DNA of 64,000 bases from Saprospiraceae bacterium (GTDB lineage Bacteria; Bacteroidota; Bacteroidia; Chitinophagales; Saprospiraceae): NCBI GenBank assembly GCA_041392805.1, contig JAWKLJ010000001.1, positions 5,699,877-5,763,876 of the forward strand, given 5' to 3'. A program made the position numbers and the translations under genes. A model generated the notes under the pieces. It saw only the letters and a program-made list of their open reading frames with translations. It ran no database searches and was not told the origin of the DNA. Of the stretch, positions 1 to 9,507 are shown piece by piece; position 1 is the first letter of the stretch; each line of letters starts with the position of its first letter.

Positions 1-747
1 CCTACCTATATTTCCGGTGATGATGTTTGGGTTTCTGCCATAGAGAAGACAACTATTAATGATTTACCTGCTTATATTAGCAGCGAGTATGGTTGGGCTC
101 ATGGTTTGTTTGATTGGATATTTAATGGGGTTGGCTTATCGACCTTTGGTGATGGCGGAGTGCTGGTGGCCGATGGATATACAGGAGCGACGCCCTTGTC
201 TTTAGCGGCAAGTGGTGGTTGGGAGAATGTAACCAAAGTGTACACCGCTTCTCAGATGTGGTGGGGAACGATTCCTGGTTCTATCGGAGAAACGTCCAAG
301 CCTTTGATCCTACTTGGTGCGCTCTTCTTAATCATTACCGGCATCGCCAGTTGGCGCATTATGGTGTCAATGGTGCTAGGAACGGCTGTAATGGGACTTA
401 TTTTAAATGGCATCGCGCCTAGTGAATTTACCGATGCGACGCCCAGTATCTTCAAATTTATGGCAGTGCCTTGGTACTATCATTTTTATATGGGCAGTTT
501 CTTTTTCGCAATGGCATTTATGGCAACTGACCCTGTGACAGCGGCATCCACCAATAGAGGTAAATGGATATATGGCTTCATGATCGGTATGATAGGTTTG
601 ATTATTCGGGTGATGAACCCGGCTTATCCGGAAGGCTGGATGTTGGCTATCTTATTCATGAACACTTTTGCCGCTTTGATCGACCATTACGTTTTGGAAG
701 CAAATATCAGTCGTAGGGCGAAACGTTCAGAAGCGGTAGCAGGTTAA
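1..747 (+). CDS. nqrB: Na+-translocating NADH:quinone reductase subunit B, C-terminal part
   Basis: The frame is open from base 1, so the gene starts outside the window and only the last ~248 codons are present. NqrB is a membrane subunit of the Na+-NQR complex, which moves electrons from NADH to quinone and pumps sodium. The segment has several hydrophobic helices and the family motif DGYTGATPLS; the second Thr of TGAT, encoded at 190-192, is the expected covalent FMN attachment residue. An internal TTG at 106 is not the true start. nqrC follows after 30 bp and nqrD, E and F after that, so this is the tail of an nqrA-F operon. Identification is certain; only the N-terminus is missing. Confidence 0.96.
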   Translation, partial: PTYISGDDVWVSAIEKTTINDLPAYISSEYGWAHGLFDWIFNGVGLSTFGDGGVLVADGYTGATPLSLAASGGWENVTKVYTASQMWWGTIPGSIGETSKPLILLGALFLIITGIASWRIMVSMVLGTAVMGLILNGIAPSEFTDATPSIFKFMAVPWYYHFYMGSFFFAMAFMATDPVTAASTNRGKWIYGFMIGMIGLIIRVMNPAYPEGWMLAILFMNTFAALIDHYVLEANISRRAKRSEAVAG

Positions 748-777
748 ACATATTATCGAAACTAAAATTTAAAAGCT

Positions 778-1509
778 GTGGGTACCAGATATGTTGTCAT
801 TTTTGTTGTCATTCTAACGGCGAGTGTAGCCGTTATTCTGACTGGTTTCCGTCAGGTTACGAAGCCCGTTGCGGATAGGAATGAGGATATTTTCAACAAG
901 AGAGCCATCCTAAGCGCGGTAGAAGATTACATGGGGGAAGGGGTCAAAGTAAAAGACCTTACTGACCTCCAGATACTAGATGTTTTTGAAAAACAAGTTG
1001 AGCAAACCGTATTGAATTTGAAAGGGGAAGTAGTGGAAGGTGTCAAAGCAGAAGATATTGAAACGGCAAAAGAAAAAAAGAAATCTGACGAGGACAGAAG
1101 ACTTCCTTTATACACCTTTAACCAGAATGGCAAAAAGTTCTATATCCTTTCGGTGCGCGGCGTAGGTCTTTGGGATGAAATTTGGGGAAATATAGCCTTG
1201 GAAAGTGATTTGAGTACGATTTGTGGTGCTTCTTTTGACCATGCTGGCGAAACGCCGGGCTTGGGGGCTGAAATTAAAGACAACGCTGCTTTCCCAAGAC
1301 AGTTTAAGGGCAAGAAAATTTTCAAGGAGGGTGAATTTGTCTCCGTAAATGTTAGAAAAGGTGGTGCTATTGATAAGTTATACGATGTAGATGCAATAAC
1401 TGGAGCGACGGTTACATCCAACGGCGTTTCGGAGATGCTTCATCGGGGTATCAAGGATTATTTACCTTATTTAAATAGCCTGCGCAAGCAAAGCATGTTG
1501 GTCGAATAA
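778..1509 (+). CDS. nqrC: Na+-NQR subunit C (FMN-binding)
   Basis: This is a 243-residue protein with one N-terminal membrane helix (about residues 5-23) and a soluble FMN-binding domain. The motif DAITGATVTS contains the covalent FMN threonine, T211. It passes electrons between the 2Fe-2S/FAD subunit and NqrB. The start is GTG at 778: an in-frame TAA at 763 lies just upstream and no ATG or TTG lies between, so GTG is the only usual start that keeps the membrane anchor. It sits 30 bp after nqrB and 65 bp before nqrD in a five-gene run. Confidence 0.96.
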   Translation: MGTRYVVIFVVILTASVAVILTGFRQVTKPVADRNEDIFNKRAILSAVEDYMGEGVKVKDLTDLQILDVFEKQVEQTVLNLKGEVVEGVKAEDIETAKEKKKSDEDRRLPLYTFNQNGKKFYILSVRGVGLWDEIWGNIALESDLSTICGASFDHAGETPGLGAEIKDNAAFPRQFKGKKIFKEGEFVSVNVRKGGAIDKLYDVDAITGATVTSNGVSEMLHRGIKDYLPYLNSLRKQSMLVE

Positions 1510-1574
1510 GGGATGTGTAAAACATTCCGATGTAAAAAAGGATTTCAATTGATTCATATAGAAAATCAAGCATA

Positions 1575-2291
1575 ATGGCTGAAACAGTAGAAAAAACTGC
1601 CACCAAAACGGCAGAACCTTTTTTTGGGAAAGTAGAAAAGAAGCTGTTGACGGACCCATTGAATGACAATAACCCGATTACTGTCCAAATACTGGGGATT
1701 TGTTCGGCTCTTGCCGTTACCTCATTGGTATGGCCATCTTTGGTTATGGCTATTGCGGTCATTTTTGTAACGGCTTTTTCCAACTTATTTACATCCTTAC
1801 TGAGAAGTTATATTCCCAAGCAGGTTCGTATGATCGTACAATTGGTGATTATCGCTTTTTTGGTATCTATGGTTGAGTTAACCTTGAAATACCTCAATTA
1901 CCCAGTGTATAAACAACTATCCGTTTACATTGGCTTGATTATTACCAATTGCATCGTAATGGGACGCTTGGAGGCCTTCGCTATGGCGAACAAGCCTTGG
2001 CGATCATTTCTTGATGGCATTGGTAATGGCTTGGGCTATGGTGCTATCTTGGTCATGGTAGGTTTTATTCGAGAAATTTTTGGTAAGGGAAGTCTTTTTG
2101 CTAGTAGCCCCTTTGAATGGAAAATCATCGGACCATCTGCAGAATATTCTATCGACACCACTAACAGTGTAATGTTTGGGTGGTACGCCAATAATAACTT
2201 AATGGTACTTTCGGCTGCTGCGATGTTCATTATTGGTATAATGATCTGGATTCAGCGTAGCTACAACAAGAAGTTGGTTGATGTATCCTAA
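1575..2291 (+). CDS. nqrD: Na+-NQR subunit D
   Basis: This is a 238-residue polytopic membrane subunit of the sodium-pumping NADH:quinone oxidoreductase. It has about six hydrophobic segments. Two conserved cysteines sit in membrane motifs, C43 in GICSALAVT and C126 in ITNCIVMGR; in this family they pair with those of NqrE to hold an iron centre in the membrane. The N-terminal ~25 residues, rich in Lys, Glu and Thr, are longer than in many homologues, but the ATG at 1575 is well placed after nqrC. It belongs to the same operon as nqrB-F. Confidence 0.96.
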   Translation: MAETVEKTATKTAEPFFGKVEKKLLTDPLNDNNPITVQILGICSALAVTSLVWPSLVMAIAVIFVTAFSNLFTSLLRSYIPKQVRMIVQLVIIAFLVSMVELTLKYLNYPVYKQLSVYIGLIITNCIVMGRLEAFAMANKPWRSFLDGIGNGLGYGAILVMVGFIREIFGKGSLFASSPFEWKIIGPSAEYSIDTTNSVMFGWYANNNLMVLSAAAMFIIGIMIWIQRSYNKKLVDVS

Positions 2292-2340
2292 AGGTAGGAT
2301 ATACATTCTTATTTATCAAAGCTAATTAAACGCTAATATA

Positions 2341-2958
2341 ATGGGCGATTTTATAAATGTATTCGTCAAAGCCGCTTTTATCGACAATATGGTATTGGCC
2401 TATTTCCTGGGAATGTGCTCTTACCTGGCGGTATCAAAATCTGTTAAAACAGCATTTGGCTTGGGTTTAGCCGTTATTTTTGTGCTTGGTATCACCATGC
2501 CAATTAACTGGGTTATCCAAGAGTATTTGTTGTCAGAAAATGGACTTTTAGGAATTGACTTAACCTTTTTACGATTTATTTTGTTTATCGCTGTGATTGC
2601 ATCAATGGTGCAGTTGGTAGAGATGGTGGTAGAAAAATATTCGCCTAGCCTATATTCGGCTTTGGGAATTTTTCTTCCCTTGATCACGGTAAACTGCGCG
2701 ATTCTTGGCGGCTCTTTGTTTATGGTAGCTCGGGATTATAATTTCTCTCAATCTGTTGCATTTGGATTAGGGGGAGGTTTTGGATGGTTCCTGGCGATCA
2801 TTGCGATTGCTGCTATTCGCGAAAAAATCCGCTACTCGGCTATCCCTGCGCCATTACGTGGCTTGGGTATGGCTTTTATTCTGACAGGTTTGATGGGTAT
2901 GGCTTTTATGAGCCTTATGGGTATTGATCCTGCGGTTTTTGGTGGCGCTGGAAATTAA
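2341..2958 (+). CDS. nqrE: Na+-NQR subunit E
   Basis: This is a 205-residue polytopic membrane subunit paralogous to NqrD. It carries the matching cysteine motifs FLGMCSYLAVSK (C26) and ITVNCAILGG (C119), which in the complex contribute to the intramembrane iron centre. The length is normal for the family. It lies 49 bp after nqrD and 44 bp before nqrF, in the usual nqr order. The assignment rests on full-length family resemblance and position. Confidence 0.96.
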   Translation: MGDFINVFVKAAFIDNMVLAYFLGMCSYLAVSKSVKTAFGLGLAVIFVLGITMPINWVIQEYLLSENGLLGIDLTFLRFILFIAVIASMVQLVEMVVEKYSPSLYSALGIFLPLITVNCAILGGSLFMVARDYNFSQSVAFGLGGGFGWFLAIIAIAAIREKIRYSAIPAPLRGLGMAFILTGLMGMAFMSLMGIDPAVFGGAGN

Positions 2959-3002
2959 GTAAGCATAGTACTGAATTACTACTAAATCACAATAAAGCAA
3001 CG

Positions 3003-4304
3003 ATGACAACCATATTATTTGCTGTATTGGTTTTCGTGTCGGTAATCCTGGCTTTGTCCTTTATGCTGATATTTGCAAGGAAAAGTTTGGTGCCTCAGGG
3101 CGAAGTTAAAATTGTAATTAATGGTGACGAGCGTAACCCCCTGATGGTTGCCCCAGGCTCCTCTTTATTGACGGCCCTTTCTGAAAAGAGTGTATTCCTC
3201 CCTTCTGCCTGCGGTGGAGGTGGTACTTGTGCGATGTGCGAATGCCACATAGAAGAAGGTGGGGGAGATGTGTTGCCGACAGAATTAAACCACCTTACAC
3301 GCAGAGAGGTGGCAGAACACAAGCGTTTAGCCTGCCAGGTCAAAGTGCGTCAGGATATGAAAATTCGCATTCCTGAAGAAATCTTTGGTATCAAAAAGTG
3401 GGAATGCGAAGTGGTATCTAACTACAACGTGGCCACCTTTATCAAAGAGTTTGTGGTGAAATTGCCTGAAGGCGAAACACTGGATTTTGAGTCAGGTGGA
3501 TACATCCAAATTGATGTGCCAAAAATCGTCTGTGATTTCAAAACCATAGATATTACCTCACATCCTGATTTGGGTAAAGACCCGATGGAGTTCAAAACGG
3601 AATGGGACCAGTACAATTTATGGACCCTGTCCATGAAAAATGACGAGGAACAATTCCGCGCCTACTCCATGGCCAACCACCCTGCCGAAGGGAATATTAT
3701 CATGTTGAATATCCGGATAGCTACGCCACCTTGGGACCGAAAGTCCAACGGCTGGATGCAAGTTAATCCTGGGGTTTGCTCTTCCTTCGTCTTTACCCGA
3801 AAACCAGGAGACAAAGTAACGATTTCGGGCCCGTATGGTGAATTCTTCATCAAACCGACTAAGAAAGAAATGGTGTACATTGGTGGTGGCGCAGGTATGG
3901 CACCTTTGCGTTCTCACGTATTCCACCTGTTTCACACCATGAAAACTCCGGACAGAAAAGTCTCCTATTGGTATGGAGGGCGTTCGCGTAGAGAATTGTT
4001 CTATACCGAAGATTTCCGAGAAATTGAGAAAGAATTCGACAATTTCCGCTATTATGTAGCCCTTTCTAACGCAACGGAAGAGGATAACTGGAACGTAAAA
4101 TCAGATATCAATGCTGAAGGAGATGGTTTTACTGGGTTTATTCACCAGGTATTATACGATCAATACCTGAAAAATCACCCAGAACCAGAAGAAGTAGAAT
4201 ACTACCTTTGCGGACCGCCATTGATGTTGCAGGCAGCCCTTAAAATGCTCGATGAGTTGGGCGTGCCAGAAGAGAACATCGCATTTGACGACTTCGGTAG
4301 TTAA
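3003..4304 (+). CDS. nqrF: Na+-NQR subunit F (NADH dehydrogenase, FAD and 2Fe-2S)
   Basis: This 433-residue protein is the NADH-oxidising entry subunit. An N-terminal membrane helix (about 4-24) is followed by a plant-type ferredoxin domain with 2Fe-2S ligands C70, C76, C79 and C111, then a ferredoxin-reductase module. The FAD motif RAYSMAN and the pyridine-nucleotide motifs GGGAGMAPLRS and YYLCGPPLM are visible. It ends in the aromatic/acidic tail FDDFGS. It is the last gene of the operon and is followed 19 bp later by a strong intrinsic terminator. Nothing is missing or unusual. Confidence 0.97.
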   Translation: MTTILFAVLVFVSVILALSFMLIFARKSLVPQGEVKIVINGDERNPLMVAPGSSLLTALSEKSVFLPSACGGGGTCAMCECHIEEGGGDVLPTELNHLTRREVAEHKRLACQVKVRQDMKIRIPEEIFGIKKWECEVVSNYNVATFIKEFVVKLPEGETLDFESGGYIQIDVPKIVCDFKTIDITSHPDLGKDPMEFKTEWDQYNLWTLSMKNDEEQFRAYSMANHPAEGNIIMLNIRIATPPWDRKSNGWMQVNPGVCSSFVFTRKPGDKVTISGPYGEFFIKPTKKEMVYIGGGAGMAPLRSHVFHLFHTMKTPDRKVSYWYGGRSRRELFYTEDFREIEKEFDNFRYYVALSNATEEDNWNVKSDINAEGDGFTGFIHQVLYDQYLKNHPEPEEVEYYLCGPPLMLQAALKMLDELGVPEENIAFDDFGS

Positions 4305-4323
4305 ACCATAAGACTGGATGTCC

Positions 4324-4356
4324 AAAAAAGCCTCGCCTTCACCGCGGGGCTTTTTT
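4324..4356 (+). terminator. Intrinsic terminator of the nqr operon
   Basis: A 13-bp stem, AAAAAAGCCTCGC (4324-4336) with GCGGGGCTTTTTT (4344-4356), has one G-U pair and a 7-base loop. The right arm ends in a T tract. The A tract on the left arm would also let it act on the other strand. It lies 19 bp after the nqrF stop. Confidence 0.9.
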
Positions 4357-4454
4357 GTTTCCCTAAATCGAACAAAACCATCCTTTCATCTAGAATAATT
4401 CACCAGTTTGACGGAAATTCTTTCCTTCGCATAGAAACCAAAATAATTATAATT

Positions 4455-5180
4455 ATGTGGAAGAAGATTTCCTTTCTATTGGTGGCATTTCTCTCTATAT
4501 CAGCCCTACATGGCCAAACAGCAGATGAAATTATCCAAAAATACTTTGAAAATTCAGGTGGATATGAGAAATGGAAAGCGTTGAAAACCCAAAAATTGGT
4601 GGGAATGATGTCAATGGGACCTATGGAATTCAAAGGAACCGTATATGCCAAACCACCTAACAAGCAAAAAGTAGTGGTTGATGTTCAAGGGACAGAATTG
4701 ATTCAAGCTTATGATGGAGAAACAGCTTGGTGGCTTTTCCCGATGCAAACTGGCCCAGATCCACAGATCATGCCTGCGGAAATGTCTGATCAAATGACTA
4801 GCCAGGAATTTGAAATGCCTTTTATGGATTACAAAGAAAAAGGGAATACCATTGAATTGGAAGGGAAAGAAGAAGTAGAAGGAGCAGAAGCTTTTAAAAT
4901 CAAGGTGACCAAGAAAGACGGAAAAATCCAATATTACTACTTTGATGTAGAATATTATGTTCCTATCATGGTAAAAGAAGCTATTCAGAGTGGCCCAGGC
5001 AAAGGCCAGAATGTAGAGACTTTTATGAGTGATTACCAGGAAGTGGATGGACTGATGGTACCTTTTTTCATCGAATCGAAAGTAGGTGGACAAACTGCAC
5101 AAAAAATTACCATCGAATCTATGGTATTCAATGAGGAATTGGCAGATGAATTCTTCGCTATGCCCAAAAAGGATAAATAA
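4455..5180 (+). CDS. LolA-like outer-membrane lipoprotein-sorting protein, probable
   Basis: This 241-residue exported protein has a signal peptide (about 1-20, ending ALHGQ) and no lipobox cysteine. The mature part, starting TADEIIQKYFENSGGYEKW and continuing with alternating beta-strand motifs, resembles the LolA/LolB-type half-barrel proteins annotated in Bacteroidota as outer membrane lipoprotein-sorting protein. The role in lipoprotein carriage is inferred from this family label; many such proteins have no proven function. The gene stands alone between two terminators. Confidence 0.6.
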   Translation: MWKKISFLLVAFLSISALHGQTADEIIQKYFENSGGYEKWKALKTQKLVGMMSMGPMEFKGTVYAKPPNKQKVVVDVQGTELIQAYDGETAWWLFPMQTGPDPQIMPAEMSDQMTSQEFEMPFMDYKEKGNTIELEGKEEVEGAEAFKIKVTKKDGKIQYYYFDVEYYVPIMVKEAIQSGPGKGQNVETFMSDYQEVDGLMVPFFIESKVGGQTAQKITIESMVFNEELADEFFAMPKKDK

Positions 5181-5213
5181 TTGAAGCTGGCATAAATAAA
5201 TAATTTCTATAAA

Positions 5214-5252
5214 CGCTGAAGTAACAGAAAATGGTGCTTCAGCGCTTTTTTG
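5214..5252 (+). terminator. Intrinsic terminator
   Basis: The stem CGCTGAAG (5214-5221) pairs with CTTCAGCG (5237-5244) across a 15-base loop and is followed by a T tract at 5246-5251. It ends the LolA-like gene. Confidence 0.8.
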
Positions 5253-5328
5253 TAATAGACGGAAGAAAAATAAATGATACAACTTTTGATTCGCTAAAAT
5301 TTTCAAAGCAACGGAGAGAAAGGAAGTT

Positions 5329-5390
5329 GTGTGAAAATATTCGCGAATCTTTGAAAAAGTGGTAGCATTTATTTCCGTCAAACTACTAAT
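5329..5390. repeat. 60-bp dispersed repeat, intergenic copy
   Basis: This segment is the reverse complement of 13924-13986, with one substitution and one single-base gap over about 60 bp. The shared core includes TTCGCGAATCTTTGAAAAA and ATTTCCGTCAAACTACTAAT. The partner copy lies inside the coding sequence of the anti-sigma-like protein at 13639. Confidence 0.9.
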
Positions 5391-5391
5391 T

Positions 5392-5522
5392 GGACTTTTG
5401 ACGCTTTGGAAAACCCTCCGTTTCCAGACTAGAAGTGGGAAGTCGGAAAAGTGGGGAAATTGCGTCCCTGAGCCTTTCCGAATTCCGAATTCCGACTTCA
5501 AAACAGCGAATGTCAAAAGTCC
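5392..5522 (+). repeat. Palindromic dispersed element (copy A)
   Basis: A 131-bp element is bounded by perfect 11-bp inverted repeats, GGACTTTTGAC (5392-5402) and GTCAAAAGTCC (5512-5522). Inside are a GGGAAGTCGGAA / TTCCGACTTC pairing and a core reading GGGGAAATTGCG then CCTGAGCCTTTCCG. A second copy in inverted orientation occupies about 41901-42044. It has no coding potential and fills most of the 377-bp gap before the next gene. Confidence 0.8.
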
Positions 5523-5557
5523 AGTACTAAGAAACTTCATGGGCAAAACCATTCAAG

Positions 5558-8500
5558 ATGAAAAAAACTTTTCTATACCTTCTTACTCTTCTTTTAACTA
5601 TTCCTTCGCTGCACGCTCAATCCAAGGTGCCTACTGGCAAAGCGCTATTTGGAGGCTTGCGGGCTCGGCAAATTGGGCCAGCTGCGATGAGTGGGCGTAT
5701 TTCGTCTATTGCTGTTGTGCCAGATCAACCGGAAATCATTTATATCGGTTCAGCGGGTGGCGGTCTTTGGAAGACCATCACAGGAGGCACTAGTATTCGA
5801 CCTGTTTTTGATGACTTTTCCCAATCTATTGGCAAGGTGGCTATCGACCCTTCTAATTCAGAAACCGTTTGGGTCGGAACGGGAGAACCCTGGGTGCGCA
5901 ATAGTGTTTCGGTGGGAACGGGAATTTACAAAACGACTAATGGAGGTACCAATTGGACTTTTATGGGGCTGGAAGATTCAGAACGGATCGCTGATATTGT
6001 TATTCACCCCAAAAATTCGGATATCATCTATGTCGCGGTGTTAGGCCACCTTTGGGATGCCAATGAGGAAAGAGGCGTCTTTAAAACAATAGATGGCGGC
6101 AAAAACTGGCAGAAAATCCTTTACATTGATGAAAATACGGGCTGTACAGACCTGGATATCGATCCGGAAAATCCCGATGTTCTATATGCAGCCATGTGGA
6201 GCCACCGCCGTTTCCCTTGGTCATTCGACTCAGGCTTTAATGGAAAAAGTGGCCTGTATAAAAGCACCGACAGCGGCCAAAACTGGAAAACGATTCATAA
6301 TGGATTGCCCAGTGGTAAGCTGGGGCGCATGGGGATTGGCGTGGCACCGTCCAATGGACAGGTAATTTACCTTTCGGTAGAATGCGAAAAAAAAGAGGAG
6401 AAAGGGCTTTACCTCTCCACCGATCAAGGAGAGAACTGGAAACAGGTAAGTACCGATTTTAACACCACGGTAAGGCCCTTTTATTTTGCCAATGTGGTGG
6501 TAGATCCTAAAAATGACAGCATTGTGGCCAAATGTGGCTTGAATGCCATTATTAGCGAGGATCGAGCCAACCGCTTTAGAGGGATGGGCCTGGCCGTCCA
6601 CTCTGACATCCATGAAATTTGGATTGATCCTAATAACACCAAACACATCCTCTTAGGGACGGATGGAGGCGTTTACGAATCCGTGGACCGCGGCCAAACC
6701 TTTAAAATGTGGATGAACCTCCCCGTTTCGCAGTTTTACCATGTCAGTGTCGATGACGAAAATCCCTACCATGTGTATGGAGGGCTGCAAGACAATGGCT
6801 CCTGGTATGCGCCTTCGCAAAAGACGGGCGGTATTACGAATAGTGATTGGATATCCACTTTCGGAGGAGATGGCTTTTATAGCTTTCCTCATCCGACCAA
6901 TAAAGACGTTGTTTTTAGTGAATTTCAGGGCGGAAACCTGGTTCGTTATAACAAAAAAACGGGATTGGCTAAGGAAATCAAACCTTACCCTAAAGCGGAT
7001 GAAGCTAAATTTCGATTCAACTGGAATGCCCCTGTTCACCTCAGTCCAACGAAAACCGATCGCATGTATTTTGGTGCACAGTACCTTTTCGTATCCAATG
7101 ATATGGGAGACAGCTGGGAGCGCATTTCTCCGGATTTGACGACCAATGATCCAGAAAAGCAACAACAACATAAATCGGGTGGTTTGAGTATTGACAATTC
7201 TACTGCCGAGAATCATTGCACCATCTATGCCATCGCTGAGTCACCCAAAGCAGCGCAAACCATCTGGATCGGTACAGATGATGGGCAATTGCACGTGACG
7301 AGCAATGGCGGAAAGGATTGGGCGAATGTGGTCAAAAACATCTCCGATTTACCACAAAATACCTGGGTGACCTACATTGAACCCAGCCCACATGATGTAC
7401 AAACCGCTTTTGTTACTTTTGATGGGCATCGGACCGGAGACGGCAATACCTATGTCTATCAAACCACGGACCTGGGCAAAAGCTGGACTCGTATCGGTGA
7501 ACAGGGAACTGCGGGATATGCTTTGAGCATCCGACAAGACCTTGTCAACCCCAGGCTTCTGTTTTTAGGAACGGAATTTGGTTTGTACATTTCCCTGGAT
7601 GCTGGCGAAACTTGGGACCGATTTGACAATAATATGCCCCAGGTCGGGGTTCGGGACATGGTGATCCATCCAAAGGCTAATGCGCTGGTGATGGCTACTC
7701 ACGGAAGGGGCGTGATTATCATCGATGATATTTCTCCCCTGAGGCAGATCAGCGAAAAAGTGTTAGCAGAAAAAATTCACTTCTTTACCATTGCGCCTAC
7801 TTTACTGAAAGACCCTGGTGCCGGAGGCGGCTGGTTTGGAGGCTCTGGTAATTTTATTGGCGAGAATCCGACCTCAAGTGCCCAGATTATTTACTACATG
7901 GATCGTCGGCACACCTTTGGTAAAATGTACATCGAGGTGTGGAAGGATGGCGAATTATTAAGAACCTTACCCGCAGGTAAAAGCGCTGGTATTAATTTTG
8001 TAGAAATGCCCACCGCTTTGGATAAACCCAAGGCTGCACCTACCAAAAATCGCATGGCCTTGGTTGGCTCTTTATTTGGCCCCAATCTGGCAGCAGGTAC
8101 TTACCAGGTGAAACTAATCAAGGGAAAGGATACCTATGAAACGAGTTTCATCTTGGCGAATGACCCAGATTCCCCCTATACCACGGAGGACCGGAAAATA
8201 CAGCGGGAGTACACCATGAAGTTATACCAGGTAACCGAACGCTTGGCCTATATTTACCATACCTTAAATGAGCTTGAACAAAAGACAAAAGGTGTAGCGG
8301 GGCTTAAGAAAAAAGGCCAGGAACAATTGGATGCATTTACAACGACACTGCTTCAAACCAAGAAAAAAATCGTTTCACAAGAAGGTGATTATTATATTGA
8401 TGAGAGTGAGGAGATCCATGAGAAGGTATCCGATCTATATCGTCAAATCAGTAGTTATCCTGGGAAACCTTCTACCTCGCAGATGGAGCAAGCCGCGATA

Positions 8501-8758
8501 TTGGAGAAGGAAGTAGCCGGGGTGGAGCATACTTTTAAACAATTATTAGAGGTGTCGCTTCCTGAAGTGAATAAACAATTAGAGAAAGCAGCTCAGGCTG
8601 TGCTTACCTATGGGACTTACGAGGAATTCCTGGCGGGCGAAACGGGCGGCAGCCAAAGCCAAGGCGGTCAGCTGCGAATCACCGGGAATGAAATGTACCA
8701 GCAATTACAAGGTTCGCCATTAGGTCTTGCTTGCTTGCGTACCTGGATGCTGAGGTAA
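5558..8758 (+). CDS. BNR/sortilin-type beta-propeller exported protein (annotated in relatives as glycosyl hydrolase)
   Basis: This 1066-residue secreted protein has a signal peptide (about 1-20, MKKTFLYLL to LHAQ). About residues 30-720 hold repeated Asp-box/BNR units such as GIYKTTNGGTNW, GVFKTIDGGKNW, GLYKSTDSGQNW and GLYISLDAGETW, typical of a VPS10/sortilin-like ten-bladed propeller. The C-terminal ~330 residues form a separate domain with a helical, charged stretch (about 890-1030). Homologues are often labelled glycosyl hydrolase, but I see no catalytic motif that supports a substrate. There is no T9SS tail; it ends RTWMLR. Cell-surface or periplasmic location is inferred. Confidence 0.75.
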   Translation: MKKTFLYLLTLLLTIPSLHAQSKVPTGKALFGGLRARQIGPAAMSGRISSIAVVPDQPEIIYIGSAGGGLWKTITGGTSIRPVFDDFSQSIGKVAIDPSNSETVWVGTGEPWVRNSVSVGTGIYKTTNGGTNWTFMGLEDSERIADIVIHPKNSDIIYVAVLGHLWDANEERGVFKTIDGGKNWQKILYIDENTGCTDLDIDPENPDVLYAAMWSHRRFPWSFDSGFNGKSGLYKSTDSGQNWKTIHNGLPSGKLGRMGIGVAPSNGQVIYLSVECEKKEEKGLYLSTDQGENWKQVSTDFNTTVRPFYFANVVVDPKNDSIVAKCGLNAIISEDRANRFRGMGLAVHSDIHEIWIDPNNTKHILLGTDGGVYESVDRGQTFKMWMNLPVSQFYHVSVDDENPYHVYGGLQDNGSWYAPSQKTGGITNSDWISTFGGDGFYSFPHPTNKDVVFSEFQGGNLVRYNKKTGLAKEIKPYPKADEAKFRFNWNAPVHLSPTKTDRMYFGAQYLFVSNDMGDSWERISPDLTTNDPEKQQQHKSGGLSIDNSTAENHCTIYAIAESPKAAQTIWIGTDDGQLHVTSNGGKDWANVVKNISDLPQNTWVTYIEPSPHDVQTAFVTFDGHRTGDGNTYVYQTTDLGKSWTRIGEQGTAGYALSIRQDLVNPRLLFLGTEFGLYISLDAGETWDRFDNNMPQVGVRDMVIHPKANALVMATHGRGVIIIDDISPLRQISEKVLAEKIHFFTIAPTLLKDPGAGGGWFGGSGNFIGENPTSSAQIIYYMDRRHTFGKMYIEVWKDGELLRTLPAGKSAGINFVEMPTALDKPKAAPTKNRMALVGSLFGPNLAAGTYQVKLIKGKDTYETSFILANDPDSPYTTEDRKIQREYTMKLYQVTERLAYIYHTLNELEQKTKGVAGLKKKGQEQLDAFTTTLLQTKKKIVSQEGDYYIDESEEIHEKVSDLYRQISSYPGKPSTSQMEQAAILEKEVAGVEHTFKQLLEVSLPEVNKQLEKAAQAVLTYGTYEEFLAGETGGSQSQGGQLRITGNEMYQQLQGSPLGLACLRTWMLR

Positions 8759-8773
8759 GGAACAGGGAGAAGG

Positions 8774-8853
8774 GGACGTAGAGGTATTGGAGGAGTGGAG
8801 GTATTGGAGAAAAGGTTTACTTGGACGCTCCAATACTTCCACCTGTCCTGGCC
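8774..8853 (+). repeat. Purine-rich inverted element related to 36239-36331
   Basis: This begins GGACGTAGAGGTATTGGAGG and continues with GTGGAG and TATTGGAGAAAAGG, then the opposite-strand motif CTCCAATACTTCCACC. The same order occurs at 36239-36331. The right half alone recurs at 9517-9558, ending CCACGTCC, so the 785-bp intergenic region 8774-9558 is bracketed by inverted copies of this sequence. Confidence 0.75.
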
Positions 8854-8876
8854 TAAAATAAGTTTACATTTACAAA

Positions 8877-9322
8877 GGGGGAGGGGAGGATGTTGGCTGC
8901 CTGATGGCTTTTTTAATCAAAATCAAAATTTCAATTAAAATTAAAATGGCGCTGAGGTGGCTGCTAGGGCGTTCTGTCCTCGTCGCTGTTGTTGCGTGTT
9001 GTGTCGTTGTTCGCTAAACGCCGAGTTGAAGGCACCGCGACCTAGGAGGCATTGACATTGACATTGAAATTGAAATTGACATTGACCCCAGGCTCGTGAG
9101 TTAGAACTCGTAACGAGCGGGGGAGGGGAGGATGTTGGCTGCCTGAGGGCTTTTTTAATCAAAATCAAAATTTCAATTAAAATTAAAATGGCGTGGAGGT
9201 GGCTGCTGGGGAGGACTGCCTGTTCGCTAAACGCCGAGTTGAAGGCACCGCGACATAGGAGGCATTGACATTGAAATTGAAATTGACATTTTCATTGAAA
9301 TTGCCATTGACCCCAGGCTCGT
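8877..9322. repeat. Two tandem direct copies of a ~200-220 bp noncoding unit
   Basis: Copy 1 is 8877-9097 and copy 2 is 9119-9322, offset by 242 bp. Each starts GGGGGAGGGGAGGATGTTGG and contains a TTTTTTAATCAAAATC block. A GTTCGCTAAACGCCGAGTTG block and an ATTGACATTGAAATTG hexamer-like microsatellite follow, and the unit ends GACCCCAGGCTCGT. Copy 1 has a ~24-bp extra stretch before GTTCGCT and a shorter microsatellite. Short reading frames across it are low-complexity and not credible genes. Confidence 0.9.
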
Positions 9323-9423
9323 TACGGGGTTCGCCGCCTTGATTCACAAAAAGCAGAAGGTGGAAACTCAGCCCTCCAATAACTCTTTCCCTCCAAATTT
9401 CAATGGGAATGGCAGTGGGCCCT

Positions 9424-9507
9424 TTTCTTAAACCATATAAGAAATATAAGGGCATATAAGAAAATACGTGCCGACCCCTTAAATGACCTTAAGTGCCTTA
9501 TATGGTT
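9424..9507. repeat. AT-rich palindromic element
   Basis: The arms AACCATATAAG (9430-9440) and CTTATATGGTT (9497-9507) are exact inverses. Between them are further ATATAAG / CTTAA repeats. It resembles short palindromic intergenic elements common in Bacteroidota, and lies between the tandem repeat and the end of the PorE-like gene. Confidence 0.65.

Noticed and set aside
4611..5552. 313-codon leftward frame opposite the LolA-like gene
   Set aside because: It is antisense to a credible exported protein, crosses a terminator and repeats, and has Phe/Ser-rich, non-protein-like composition.
8877..9322. Repeated units as a CRISPR array
   Set aside because: There are only two direct copies of ~200 bp, no short regular repeats with unique spacers and no cas genes.
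8941..9455. Short leftward reading frames in the tandem repeat block
   Set aside because: They are low-complexity translations of the repeats (runs of Gln/Cys or Asn/Phe) and match no protein pattern.
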